A DNA stretch of 10,498 bases from contig CALAJG010000232.1 of the NCBI GenBank assembly GCA_937923375.1, positions 1 to 10,498 of the forward strand, in the 5' to 3' direction. Every line of letters starts with the position of its first letter. Positions within the stretch are counted from its first letter, which is position 1. Positions 1 through 6,447 of this stretch are shown one piece after another. Made by a program: the position numbers and the translations under genes. The stretch comes from an uncultured Leucothrix sp. GTDB taxonomy: Bacteria; Pseudomonadota; Gammaproteobacteria; Thiotrichales; Thiotrichaceae. Below the pieces are notes generated by a model, which saw only the letters and a list, made by a program, of their open reading frames with translations, searched no databases and was not told the origin of the DNA.

Positions 1-1
1 G

Positions 2-199
2 CCTGAACAAATTCGTATTGCAGTGCCCTACTACAAGCCGAGTCGTCGTCAGACCGAGCTTGCCCCAGACTATGTTATTCATGAAACCACGGATTGGTTA
101 AAGTACCCGCATTCTTTGGAAGGCTTGACGCCAGAAGAAATGCGGCAACATCGACCTGAGATTTATCAAATTATAAAAGATCACCTGCCGACCGGCTGA
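2..199 (+). CDS. phosphoribosyltransferase-like protein, C-terminal fragment (5' end outside window)
   Basis: The reading frame is open from the window edge and ends at a TGA, giving the last 65 residues of a larger protein. The segment IRIAVPYYKPSRRQTELAPDY, then HETTDWLKYPHS, resembles the C-terminal part of COG2236-type hypoxanthine/purine phosphoribosyltransferase-like proteins. In that family a 'lYYKP...pDyy..et..W..fPh/w' pattern follows the PRPP-binding core. The catalytic PRPP loop would lie upstream and is not visible, so the enzyme activity cannot be verified here. Coding is certain from the frame and composition; the family is recalled from the pattern alone. No further gene follows in the same direction until position 644, so this is probably the last gene of its transcript. 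Confidence 0.6.
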   Translation, partial: PEQIRIAVPYYKPSRRQTELAPDYVIHETTDWLKYPHSLEGLTPEEMRQHRPEIYQIIKDHLPTG

Positions 200-210
200 T
201 ATTAGGATGG

Positions 211-247
211 AATAAACAAAATATAAAAATTAAGTTTATTTTTTATA
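211..247 (+). terminator. possible AT-rich terminator after the partial phosphoribosyltransferase gene
   Basis: Two overlapping inverted repeats lie 12 nt or more beyond the TGA. AATAAAC (211-217) can pair with GTTTATT (234-240), and TATAAAAA (222-229) can pair with TTTTTATA (240-247). The right arm runs into a T-rich tract. The stems are almost entirely A:T, so they would be weak, and AT-rich intergenic DNA gives such pairs easily. Confidence 0.3.
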
Positions 248-582
248 CAAATTAAAATAACATGCATCATTCATTAAGCAAGCTAATGCTTACGTTAATA
301 ATATTATCAACCGAAACTAGCATACTCAGAGCGTTTCACGCTTGAGTAATTTAAGGCAACCCTCAACCAACGTGGCAATCACTCATCTCCTTTCATTAGG
401 ACTACTGGGCTGATTGATAACCACACCGCTGCGATTAATAAATCGTAATGTAGCTTCGCTACGATTTGTACAACCAACCGCGCTAGTAATAGCAGCACTC
501 TTCGTTAGTTTGTGGGTAACCCACACACTCATTACCATTATTTAAGTATAAATTTTAATCATTTATCAATAAGGTTGAATAC

Positions 583-625
583 CTGAGATAAACAAAATCT
601 ATACCCCAACTTTTATCAATCTCAG
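583..625 (+). promoter_or_regulatory. possible leader hairpin just upstream of the lipoprotein ribosome binding site
   Basis: CTGAGATAAA (583-592) can pair with TTTATC (612-617) and, after a bulge AATC, with TCAG (622-625), giving a 10-bp interrupted stem. It ends 7 nt before the AGGAG ribosome binding site at 633-637. If it lies in the transcript it could influence translation of the lipoprotein gene. No strong promoter hexamers could be placed, so whether it is transcribed is unknown. Confidence 0.25.
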
Positions 626-643
626 AATAACCAGGAGCAAACC

Positions 644-1600
644 GTGAACTATCACCTTAACTGTTCATTTGCCATTCTATGCTCGTTTCTAGCCACTGGC
701 TGTTCGACGAATACATCGAGGCAAACCGAAAAAATCTCTGCAAGTGCAACTGTCTATAACGAGCATATAGACAGTTTGTTGGAAACAACAAAGGCACATG
801 TGATCAGCATGGACTCAAAAAACCTTGTGTCTAGCCGCTCGACTAAAAGCAGGGAGGAAAATGAAAAAAAACTGAGAGAAAACAATGACGCCTTAGAAGA
901 ATGGATTGCAAAAACAGACCAGCTTCGTGAACAAAACAAGCTGCTACTAAGGTACTTCCAGACGCTGCAAAAAATGATGGGCGATCCGACTGAAACTGAC
1001 CTAAGTGGCTCCTTGGGTGACATTAGCCTATCTATCAGTCGGGTTAATCAGAGGAAGTCTGAACGACGCGGAAACTACAGCCAGAACCGGGCACTTAATA
1101 TCTATGAGGTTGGCCATATCGACAGTTTGAGCAAGATGGTAATTAGCAGTCGTTATGCAGGCAAAGTCAGACAAGCGTTAATCAGAGATCGTGACATTAT
1201 TAACCGCCAGATTGCCTTACAGGAGCAGCAGCTTAAAGAGATCTCAGCCAGCTACGAGCGCCGTGCAAAATTTGAAGTGGAAGATCACTATACCAACAAG
1301 GTTTTGGACTCTTATGTGAATGTTTCTACTCCTCACTTTGAGCCGGTGACCTGGACGCAAGACCGCCTCAAATGGTTAGGGCGTAACAAAACATTGAAGC
1401 TGTTCGATGACATAAAAAAAGCCAATAAGGCCTTTAGGAAAGACTGGAGCGATATTCTGCAGGGAAAAAGTGGTGTAGGCACCGTAGAGGCTATTTTAGG
1501 TGATATTAACCGTGCAGTGGACTCGGCTTATACCCTTCGAGATTCTCGTCTATACCCGCAACCGGTTTATACAAACATAGGCGTTATACCACCGAAATAA
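644..1600 (+). CDS. putative coiled-coil lipoprotein, family not recognised
   Basis: This encodes a 318-residue protein starting at GTG 644, supported by AGGAG at 633-637 with a 6-nt spacer. The N-terminus is a short hydrophobic stretch (residues 7-18) ending in FLATGC, with Cys20 as the probable lipid-modified residue. The lipobox is imperfect (Ala at -3) and the n-region lacks Lys/Arg, so lipidation is likely but not certain. The mature part is mostly helical and charged: a predicted coiled coil at about 67-112 ends in a DQLREQNKLLLRYFQTLQKM segment, a second helix-rich stretch spans about 174-225, and the C-terminus is proline-rich (YPQPVYTNIGVIPPK). The expected location is the inner face of the outer membrane or the periplasm. 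The gene at 1622 follows after 21 nt on the same strand, so the two are probably co-transcribed and may work together. I recognise no catalytic motif. Confidence 0.75.
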   Translation: MNYHLNCSFAILCSFLATGCSTNTSRQTEKISASATVYNEHIDSLLETTKAHVISMDSKNLVSSRSTKSREENEKKLRENNDALEEWIAKTDQLREQNKLLLRYFQTLQKMMGDPTETDLSGSLGDISLSISRVNQRKSERRGNYSQNRALNIYEVGHIDSLSKMVISSRYAGKVRQALIRDRDIINRQIALQEQQLKEISASYERRAKFEVEDHYTNKVLDSYVNVSTPHFEPVTWTQDRLKWLGRNKTLKLFDDIKKANKAFRKDWSDILQGKSGVGTVEAILGDINRAVDSAYTLRDSRLYPQPVYTNIGVIPPK

Positions 1601-1621
1601 AGAACAATGGGAGAGAAACAG

Positions 1622-1945
1622 ATGGCACAATTTAAAGAAAAGGCATTTCAGGTATTAGAAGACGCTTACCTCAAAATCATGTCAGAACCTACAATTGGCA
1701 TGGGACCTGACGAGCTAAAGGAGCGTGGAGAGGCGCTGCGTCAACTTACATTAGATATGTTGAGAATGGAAACCGCAAACCTATCCGAACTACAGGCGGC
1801 GTTTGAAGTTGAAGGAAAAAGAATGACTGAAGCGCTCAAAGCGATGGAAGAAGCAATTAAGGCAAATACTGATTACTTGACGATGCTACAAAGCATTGAT
1901 CATTCATTAGATATTATGCGGCACTTTTTCTTCCTACTGTTGTAA
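1622..1945 (+). CDS. small all-helical hypothetical protein
   Basis: This encodes 107 residues if translation starts at ATG 1622, where GGAG (1610-1613) gives a workable 8-nt spacing. An in-frame ATG at 1607 would add five residues but has no good ribosome binding site. The protein is rich in Glu, Lys, Leu, Met and Ala and looks entirely alpha-helical, with a likely amphipathic or coiled-coil region at about 55-95. It ends in a strikingly hydrophobic tail, HFFFLLL, directly at the C-terminus. It has no signal peptide and too little hydrophobicity for a normal membrane span. It sits 21 nt behind the lipoprotein gene and is likely the second member of that operon. A partner or chaperone role for the lipoprotein is conceivable but not shown. 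No family recognised. Confidence 0.75.
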   Translation: MAQFKEKAFQVLEDAYLKIMSEPTIGMGPDELKERGEALRQLTLDMLRMETANLSELQAAFEVEGKRMTEALKAMEEAIKANTDYLTMLQSIDHSLDIMRHFFFLLL

Positions 1946-1951
1946 ACCATA

Positions 1952-1989
1952 GCATCTAAGACCTGGGCTCAACCCCGGGTTTTAGATGC
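1952..1989. terminator. strong stem-loop between convergent genes (likely bidirectional terminator)
   Basis: Bases 1952-1967 (GCATCTAAGACCTGGG) pair with 1974-1989 to form a 16-bp stem with only two G:T wobbles and a 6-nt loop (CTCAAC). The stem starts 6 nt after the stop codon of the small helical gene on the plus strand and lies 17 nt past the stop of the minus-strand gene ending at 2007. Neither strand has a proper U-tract after the stem, so it may act as a 3'-end stabiliser or processing structure instead of a classical intrinsic terminator. Confidence 0.6.
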
Positions 1990-2006
1990 CTTATGACCAA
2001 CTAGTT

Positions 2007-2831
2007 TCAATAGACTAAACTTCCGTTCTCAGAACGCTTAACCGATTGGCCAGTAATCTGTTTTAAACCTAGCAATAAACTCTTCTCAACCTGCTGAATT
2101 CGTTGCATCTCGTTAAAATGAGCCATTGTACGTTCACAGCCATTTATTTTTGGGAACATCTGTACTGGCCAATAACGACCACCACGGTAGGACCAGCTAA
2201 CAGAACCATATCCACAAGCCTGTTGATTCGCTGGATTCAGATGAAAGTTATATACGCGAGTCCTCAATTGCTTGTATTCAGCTGTCGGATCATCAATCAC
2301 CTGAACCAAGCCAGCGGACTCTAGCATAACCTGATAACGCCCTTGCGCATTGCGCTGCAACAGCCAGACATGCGATCCGGGCTCTCGGGAACGCTGATAA
2401 CTGCCACTTAAACAGATTTTTACTGGAGCGGAGATCAACCACTCGCGAGATTGATTCTCCTGATTCAAAGGAAGCTCAATCCCAACAAACGGGCAATTAT
2501 TCAATTGGCCTCGTTGATAAGCAGCCTGCACCTCGCTAAATACCGCTCGAAATGGATTTACCGTCTGCATGGAAAAAACAGCTGCTTTCAAATAGTCAGG
2601 GATGGGTTTAAACACCCCACGGACTGTTTGCCCTGAAACCGTTTGCGGATTGGCATACAAACTCACCCTATCACGATAGGTATTATCGCTTCGAAATGAT
2701 ACAGAAGCACTCATTTTGTACCAGTTATTTCCAAGGTCATACAATGGACTTGCAGATGTCATTGCGGGGGCGCTCAATAACAAAAGCGCTATTAAACCAA
2801 AAATGCCGCAAGAAGGGTAAATCTTTATCAT
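2007..2831 (-). CDS. exported four-cysteine hypothetical protein
   Basis: This encodes 274 residues starting at the ATG at 2831-2829. That ATG overlaps the TGA of the upstream gene (ATGA) and is preceded by GGAG with a 7-nt spacer, which decides against a longer start at 2867. The N-terminus is a Sec signal peptide: MIKIY, a hydrophobic core (IFGLIALLLLSAP, about 10-22), and probable cleavage after TSA (residues 25-27). The mature protein holds four cysteines (113, 140, 206, 232), which could form two disulfides in the periplasm or outside the cell. It is rich in aromatic residues and beta-prone stretches (WYKMSASVSFRS, VSWSYRGGRYWPVQ), followed by a helical C-terminus (about 236-262). Translational coupling to the beta-helix-like gene suggests a shared job. 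Family not recognised; no catalytic signature seen. Confidence 0.8.
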   Translation of the reverse strand: MIKIYPSCGIFGLIALLLLSAPAMTSASPLYDLGNNWYKMSASVSFRSDNTYRDRVSLYANPQTVSGQTVRGVFKPIPDYLKAAVFSMQTVNPFRAVFSEVQAAYQRGQLNNCPFVGIELPLNQENQSREWLISAPVKICLSGSYQRSREPGSHVWLLQRNAQGRYQVMLESAGLVQVIDDPTAEYKQLRTRVYNFHLNPANQQACGYGSVSWSYRGGRYWPVQMFPKINGCERTMAHFNEMQRIQQVEKSLLLGLKQITGQSVKRSENGSLVY

Positions 2832-4207
2832 GCTTTTACTCCGACCTGCTGCATCATTCGATCCCAAGCCCGTGGAATTTCATGGGGCCATTGGGATAGT
2901 CGCTTAACATGAGCATAGGTTGCCGGATAAAGCTGTTGAAGTCTTGGTAAATCCACATCGTGCCAGTACGTTGCAGTACCCCGGTTTACCAGAGGCTTAA
3001 CACGGCGTAAATCTTCAATTTCCTGATCGCCTTCTATTGCCTCATATTCGTAGTAATTATCATCTCCCGGGCTTACTCCCGCATTATTTGCAAAGCTAAG
3101 AATCTTTATATTAGCTCCACCACCAATTCTCAAAGGATACAGTGTCGCTTTTGGTGTAGGACCACCATTTGAGCTGGTAATAATATTGCCATCAATTTTT
3201 CCACTCAGCATTCCGGCGATTGAAATAGTATGAGCACCTGCAGTACGAATTCTATTATGAGTGATGTGAAGGTTTCGAAACGCCCCGTCGCTGGCGAAGA
3301 TACCCTGTAACGCACCATTGGACTCAATAGTGTTACCACGCACCGACACATGACTCATCGTTGCACCCATAAATTGGTTTAGCGAAGCAGCGCGTGGTAT
3401 CAATTGTAAGCCATCCCGATGAGCCAACTGATCAAAATAACTCACATCAGTTCGCAAACCTGCATCGAAGTTCTGATCATTAATCTCATCGACTAACAGA
3501 TCAAATTCTTCCTGGAACTTAGAGTTAATTGCTCCATCACGAATGCTAATTCCTTTTAACGTGATTGGGTCTCGGGCGCTCTCCCCTCCTTGTGTATGCA
3601 GCATCAGAAAATCACGAATGAAGAAGTCACTATTCTCGACCTTGCGCAAACCACTAGACTTTCTCACGTGGTACAAAGGATGATTCAGGCCACGCTTAAT
3701 CGCTTCATAGGCAGGCAAATGATCGTCCTGAGTCGTTTCCTTAGAATCCAGCAGGAAAGTAATGATGGCGTTGTGCGCATGATCCTGATTTTGATCTAGC
3801 TTAAACCTTGCAGCAACTGAGGAAATCAGCTCATCTCTTTTTGAAGAATCAAAACTAAAAGTATCCAGATTTGCAGAGCCGCCGACATCTTCCAACGACA
3901 CCTGCTTCTCTATTGATTCAATGACTGTATTGTCCGCTTCTAGATATCGGCTTTGGCCTTTATGCGTCACAGTCAGGCGTACTCGATAATTAGTACCATC
4001 CCAAGGACTGATATCGATTTGCGGACGATTTAATCCTCTTACCTTGATAGGAAAAGTATTGTTGAACTCTATTTGCCAGTAGAAATAAGCCTTGTGCATT
4101 CCTTGGAATTCACAGATGGAATACAACTTAGATCCGCTTCTAATCATAGTAATAGCAGAATTTTCTACGGTCGGTAGATCGATTGATGTAGCGATGAAAC
4201 GTGCCAT
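2828..4207 (-). CDS. beta-helix-like hypothetical protein, coupled to an exported protein
   Basis: This encodes 459 residues from the ATG at 4207, preceded by a G-rich stretch (GGGGGC) as a weak ribosome binding site. A TTG at 4219 would add four residues. There is no signal peptide or membrane segment. The N-terminal 100 residues look beta-rich, a mixed helical region follows, and residues about 285-372 show repeated short strands with Asn/Gly turns (VSVRGNTIESN, LHITHNRIRTAG, GKIDGNIITSSNGG). That pattern is typical of right-handed parallel beta-helix (pectate-lyase-like) folds found in polysaccharide-active enzymes and phage tail proteins. The C-terminus (about 395-459) is helical and Trp/Pro-containing. 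Its stop codon overlaps the start of the exported protein gene. Lack of an export signal is odd for a polysaccharide-binding fold; a specialised secretion route or a cytoplasmic role are both open. Confidence 0.75.
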   Translation of the reverse strand: MARFIATSIDLPTVENSAITMIRSGSKLYSICEFQGMHKAYFYWQIEFNNTFPIKVRGLNRPQIDISPWDGTNYRVRLTVTHKGQSRYLEADNTVIESIEKQVSLEDVGGSANLDTFSFDSSKRDELISSVAARFKLDQNQDHAHNAIITFLLDSKETTQDDHLPAYEAIKRGLNHPLYHVRKSSGLRKVENSDFFIRDFLMLHTQGGESARDPITLKGISIRDGAINSKFQEEFDLLVDEINDQNFDAGLRTDVSYFDQLAHRDGLQLIPRAASLNQFMGATMSHVSVRGNTIESNGALQGIFASDGAFRNLHITHNRIRTAGAHTISIAGMLSGKIDGNIITSSNGGPTPKATLYPLRIGGGANIKILSFANNAGVSPGDDNYYEYEAIEGDQEIEDLRRVKPLVNRGTATYWHDVDLPRLQQLYPATYAHVKRLSQWPHEIPRAWDRMMQQVGVKA

Positions 4208-4593
4208 TTTAGCCCCCAAGTTTCATAATGTTCGACAGCGTACTGACGAAGGTTACGGCTAAACGCTTATTTGTTGTTAATTACTAGCTGTTTGTTAGCC
4301 TTGGCAACAATTAGACAGAAACGCATCGTGTGATACAAGAATATGACCGTGTTATTAGATATACGGTTAGTCTTGAAACTTTGTGATTGAATCAGAATGG
4401 GCTTGGCGATGGTTTGTTATTCGATCAGATTTATTTTTATGAGCCGGTGTGATGAAATAAAACTGCACAAGACAAAGGATGTAACCGAATAACACCAGAA
4501 ATCCATCCAACTGAAAAATAAGGAATTATTTGCTGTAAAATATCGATCACTGTTATCGTCTTCAAACGTTAAATAAATTACATCGCGCTAAGC
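4208..4593. other. 386-bp intergenic region upstream of the beta-helix-like gene
   Basis: No gene is supported here. It must hold the promoter of the minus-strand gene starting at 4207. The best guess is TTGCCA (minus strand, 4307-4302) and AGTAAT (4286-4281) with a 16-nt spacer, which is only a moderate match to sigma-70 hexamers. It also contains one copy of the 21-bp direct repeat (4310-4330) and, nearer the oxidoreductase stop, an AT-only hairpin: minus-strand AAATAA-TTCC-TTATTT (4531-4516) followed by TT, a weak terminator candidate about 60 nt past that gene's stop codon. Confidence 0.5.
4310..4330 (+). repeat. 21-bp direct repeat, left copy
   Basis: The segment ATTAGACAGAAAC followed by GCATCGTG matches the segment at 5780-5800 in 20 of 21 positions; the single difference is C versus A at base 13. 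Similarity stops abruptly on both sides. The two copies are in the same orientation, one on each side of the Gfo/Idh/MocA gene. A match this long is not expected by chance in 10 kb. Confidence 0.7.
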
Positions 4594-5646
4594 TTAATAA
4601 TCAATTCGAACGAGTTTTTCAGACTTCGCCGCCAGAAGAATTGCCTCAGTAACGCGCAAATTTTGCAAGCCATCACGCACGCTGACTAGGGGGCTTACTT
4701 CCCCCCGAATCACTTGACAAAAATGCTGAAGCTGAACGGTTAATGGGTCTTCACGCTCTAAATCTATGGTTTCGTTTTGCATTGGCTCATACCAAGAGCG
4801 AACCGCCTCATTGCTAAATTGCTTGAGGCGCATTGTGGGAACTGACAAAGACCCCATGGTTCCTGCGATGTGATAGCAATCTTCATCTGCATAGGTGGAA
4901 TACATTTTGTTTTCCTGAGCCGTTTGTTCCCAGCTGCGAGCGGATGCTGCAGTATCCGAAAGAATAAACGTACCAATAACTCCATTTTCAAAACGCAGCA
5001 AAATACCTACTGTGTCTTCAACGGGGTAGCCCCGCCGTTTATTTGAAGCGATGGCTTGCACAGCGGTTATCTCACCACAGAGGTAGCGCAGATTACCAAT
5101 CTCATGCACCATATTAATGAGGATTGGGCCACCGCCTGGTTGGGTCCGCCACGGCCCTGCCTCAAAGTAATCGGCAGGCTTGTAAAACATTGCGCTGCCA
5201 GTGACAGCCACCAAATCACCCAATGCGCCAGAGTTAATCGCTTGATGGGCTTTTGTCATTATCGGGCTATGGGCTCGGTGGTGACCCACCATCAAGGGAA
5301 CTTTGGATGCTTTAGCGATAGCTAACAGACGTTGACCTTCATCTAAAGTATGTGCAACGGGCTTTTCTATTAGTGTTGGCACACCTGCTGCAATGCATTG
5401 TTGGGTCTGCTCTGAGTGAAGGTTATTAGGGGTAGCGAGAATAACACCATCGACTTGCCCAGCTGCCAGCAACTCATCTAATGTTGCAAACCAAAGGGTT
5501 TTACGTGCTTCTGCAAGGGATTTTCCAGCCTCGGTTGGATCAGCAATAGCACTCAACAAACAATCTGGATTAGCCTCAACTTGGGCGACATGTACCTTAC
5601 CAATTAAACCGGCACCGATGACCGCAATTCTCAAGGGCTTGTTCAT
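4594..5646 (-). CDS. Gfo/Idh/MocA-family NAD(P)-dependent oxidoreductase
   Basis: This encodes 350 residues, the usual length for the family, starting at an ATG at 5646 with AGGA 7 nt upstream. The N-terminal Rossmann fold shows the dinucleotide motif GAGLIG (11-16) and ATPNNLH (71-77). EKP (94-96) carries the conserved lysine, Lys95, that contacts cofactor and substrate. The C-terminal alpha/beta domain contains GGGPILINMVHEIGNLRYL (171-189), in which His181 matches the catalytic histidine of inositol dehydrogenase-like members. The family oxidises or reduces sugars, inositols, and sugar or amino-acid derivatives; the substrate cannot be read from the sequence. It stands alone, with no transporter, sugar kinase or regulator beside it, and its upstream and downstream gaps each contain a copy of a 21-bp direct repeat. 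It is probably transcribed by itself. Confidence 0.93.
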   Translation of the reverse strand: MNKPLRIAVIGAGLIGKVHVAQVEANPDCLLSAIADPTEAGKSLAEARKTLWFATLDELLAAGQVDGVILATPNNLHSEQTQQCIAAGVPTLIEKPVAHTLDEGQRLLAIAKASKVPLMVGHHRAHSPIMTKAHQAINSGALGDLVAVTGSAMFYKPADYFEAGPWRTQPGGGPILINMVHEIGNLRYLCGEITAVQAIASNKRRGYPVEDTVGILLRFENGVIGTFILSDTAASARSWEQTAQENKMYSTYADEDCYHIAGTMGSLSVPTMRLKQFSNEAVRSWYEPMQNETIDLEREDPLTVQLQHFCQVIRGEVSPLVSVRDGLQNLRVTEAILLAAKSEKLVRIDY

Positions 5647-5779
5647 TTATGTCCTATATCTGCTGATAATCGCTTAAGGATGGCTCCAATGTATCAGCAT
5701 TCTATTGGTGCCCTCCTATAACAAGAAAAGCGATAATATCACCTATAATAGGAATTGAGGATGGTTATTAGGACTTAAT

Positions 5780-5800
5780 ATTAGACAGAAAAGCATCGTG
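5780..5800 (+). repeat. 21-bp direct repeat, right copy
   Basis: This is the partner of the copy at 4310-4330, with 20 of 21 bases identical and the same orientation. It lies in the gap between the ProQ-like gene (stop at 5858) and the oxidoreductase start (5646). The pair encloses about 1.45 kb containing only the oxidoreductase gene. Confidence 0.7.
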
Positions 5801-5857
5801 CAGGGACGTCCATTGTTAATCTCAACTATGTGGCGTGCGTGCAAGTCGATAGAACAA

Positions 5858-6376
5858 TCATCCATCACTGGCATCTAATGTTCTCTGAGCATGCTCTTTT
5901 TCTTCTCTTTGCACCTCACCAACTTCAGTCCCATCAAGTTTAAATCGTGGGCCACCACGAATTACATTCTGTAAATAGTTTTTATTATTTGTGTGACGGT
6001 GCAATAGTTTTTTAATTGCACGTTTACTAATATCCAGATTTTGAGATGCAAGAAACTCTACAATCTGCTCGTCGATACCAATGGCCAGGGGCCTACGTCG
6101 ACGCCACACCGAGAACGTTTCGGCCAGGAGACGTTTTAGCTGTCTTGATTGTCTTTCAGAAGGTGAAAGCAGACTGTCTTTTTGAGCTTTCTTCTGAGCA
6201 GCCGATTGCATTTTAATGACTCGTTTGCGTCCCCGTGTAAACTCTTTAACGTCATCACTAACCGGCTCAGTTTGTTTTGATTTAGCAGGCGCACTTTTAG
6301 TTTCAGCTGAATTTGCCGCCTCAGGCTTCACTTTACGCTTAAGTGAGAGTGTTTTACGCGGTTTATCATCTGTCAT
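5858..6376 (-). CDS. ProQ/FinO-domain RNA-binding protein
   Basis: This encodes 172 residues with an ATG at 6376 and a weak GGGA ribosome binding site. Residues about 77-168 form a ProQ/FinO domain, seen in the run RPLAIGIDEQI (95-105), the helices around KRAIKKLLHRHT (118-129), NYLQNVIRGGPRFKLDG (133-149) and HAQRTL (162-167). The family binds structured small RNAs and mRNA 3' ends and affects their stability and pairing. The N-terminal 75 residues are Lys/Arg-rich and low in complexity (KTLSLKRKVK at 8-17), probably a disordered RNA-binding extension. The C-terminal Tudor-like domain of long ProQ proteins such as E. coli ProQ is missing; the protein ends right after the FinO domain. It lies downstream of tRNA-Ser, and a bulged hairpin precedes its start codon. 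Confidence 0.9.
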   Translation of the reverse strand: MTDDKPRKTLSLKRKVKPEAANSAETKSAPAKSKQTEPVSDDVKEFTRGRKRVIKMQSAAQKKAQKDSLLSPSERQSRQLKRLLAETFSVWRRRRPLAIGIDEQIVEFLASQNLDISKRAIKKLLHRHTNNKNYLQNVIRGGPRFKLDGTEVGEVQREEKEHAQRTLDASDG

Positions 6377-6412
6377 TTGTGTATTCCCGAATCATTGATT
6401 CCAATACCTAAT

Positions 6413-6447
6413 AGGTGAGTGTAACAAAAAAATTGTTCACTTCACCT
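6413..6447 (-). promoter_or_regulatory. imperfect 14-bp hairpin in the leader of the ProQ-like gene
   Basis: AGGTGA-GTG-AACAA (6413-6427, with bulged T6422) pairs with TTGTT-CAC-TCACCT (6433-6447, with bulged T6441) around an A5 loop, which is U5 in the minus-strand transcript. The stem ends 37 nt before the ATG of the ProQ-like gene. The left arm overlaps a short palindrome ACCTAATAGGT (6406-6416), so bases 6413-6416 have two alternative partners. No U-tract follows, so it is not an obvious terminator for the tRNA. It could be an operator or an RNA element in the 5' UTR. Confidence 0.4.

Larger units (their letters stand above)
200..643. other. 444-bp intergenic region rich in inverted repeats
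   Basis: No convincing gene is present. A 27-codon frame from ATG 262 lacks a ribosome binding site. The stretch holds many short inverted repeats: TAAGCA/TGCTTA (275-280/287-292), a 10-bp palindrome at 298-307, TACTCA-g-AGCG/CGCT-TGAGTA (323-348, one bulged base), GCGATT/AATCGT (431-446), AAATC...GTAGC/GCTAC-GATTT (440-467), GCTA/TAGC closing a GTAA loop (482-493), and TGTGGG/CCCACA (511-525). The hairpins at 431-446 and 440-467 share bases 440-446 and cannot form together. TTTATCAAT occurs twice (562-570 and 612-620). This could be a leader or regulatory region for the gene at 644, an unannotated structured RNA, or ordinary AT-rich spacer. Confidence 0.5.

Noticed and set aside
262..345. 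27-codon frame starting MHHSLSKLMLTLIIL in the left intergenic region, superficially like a small hydrophobic peptide
   Set aside because: No ribosome binding site precedes the ATG, and the frame overlaps inverted repeats; nothing supports translation.
2832..2867. Longer start for the exported protein at 2867
   Set aside because: It would put 12 polar residues before the signal peptide and overlap the upstream gene by 40 bp; the ATG at 2831 has GGAG at the right distance and a clean signal peptide.
2103..2899. Plus-strand open frames of 60-75 codons across 2103-2899 and similar ones inside purA, hisZ and the oxidoreductase
   Set aside because: They lie wholly opposite or inside well-supported genes, lack ribosome binding sites and have unlikely amino-acid composition.
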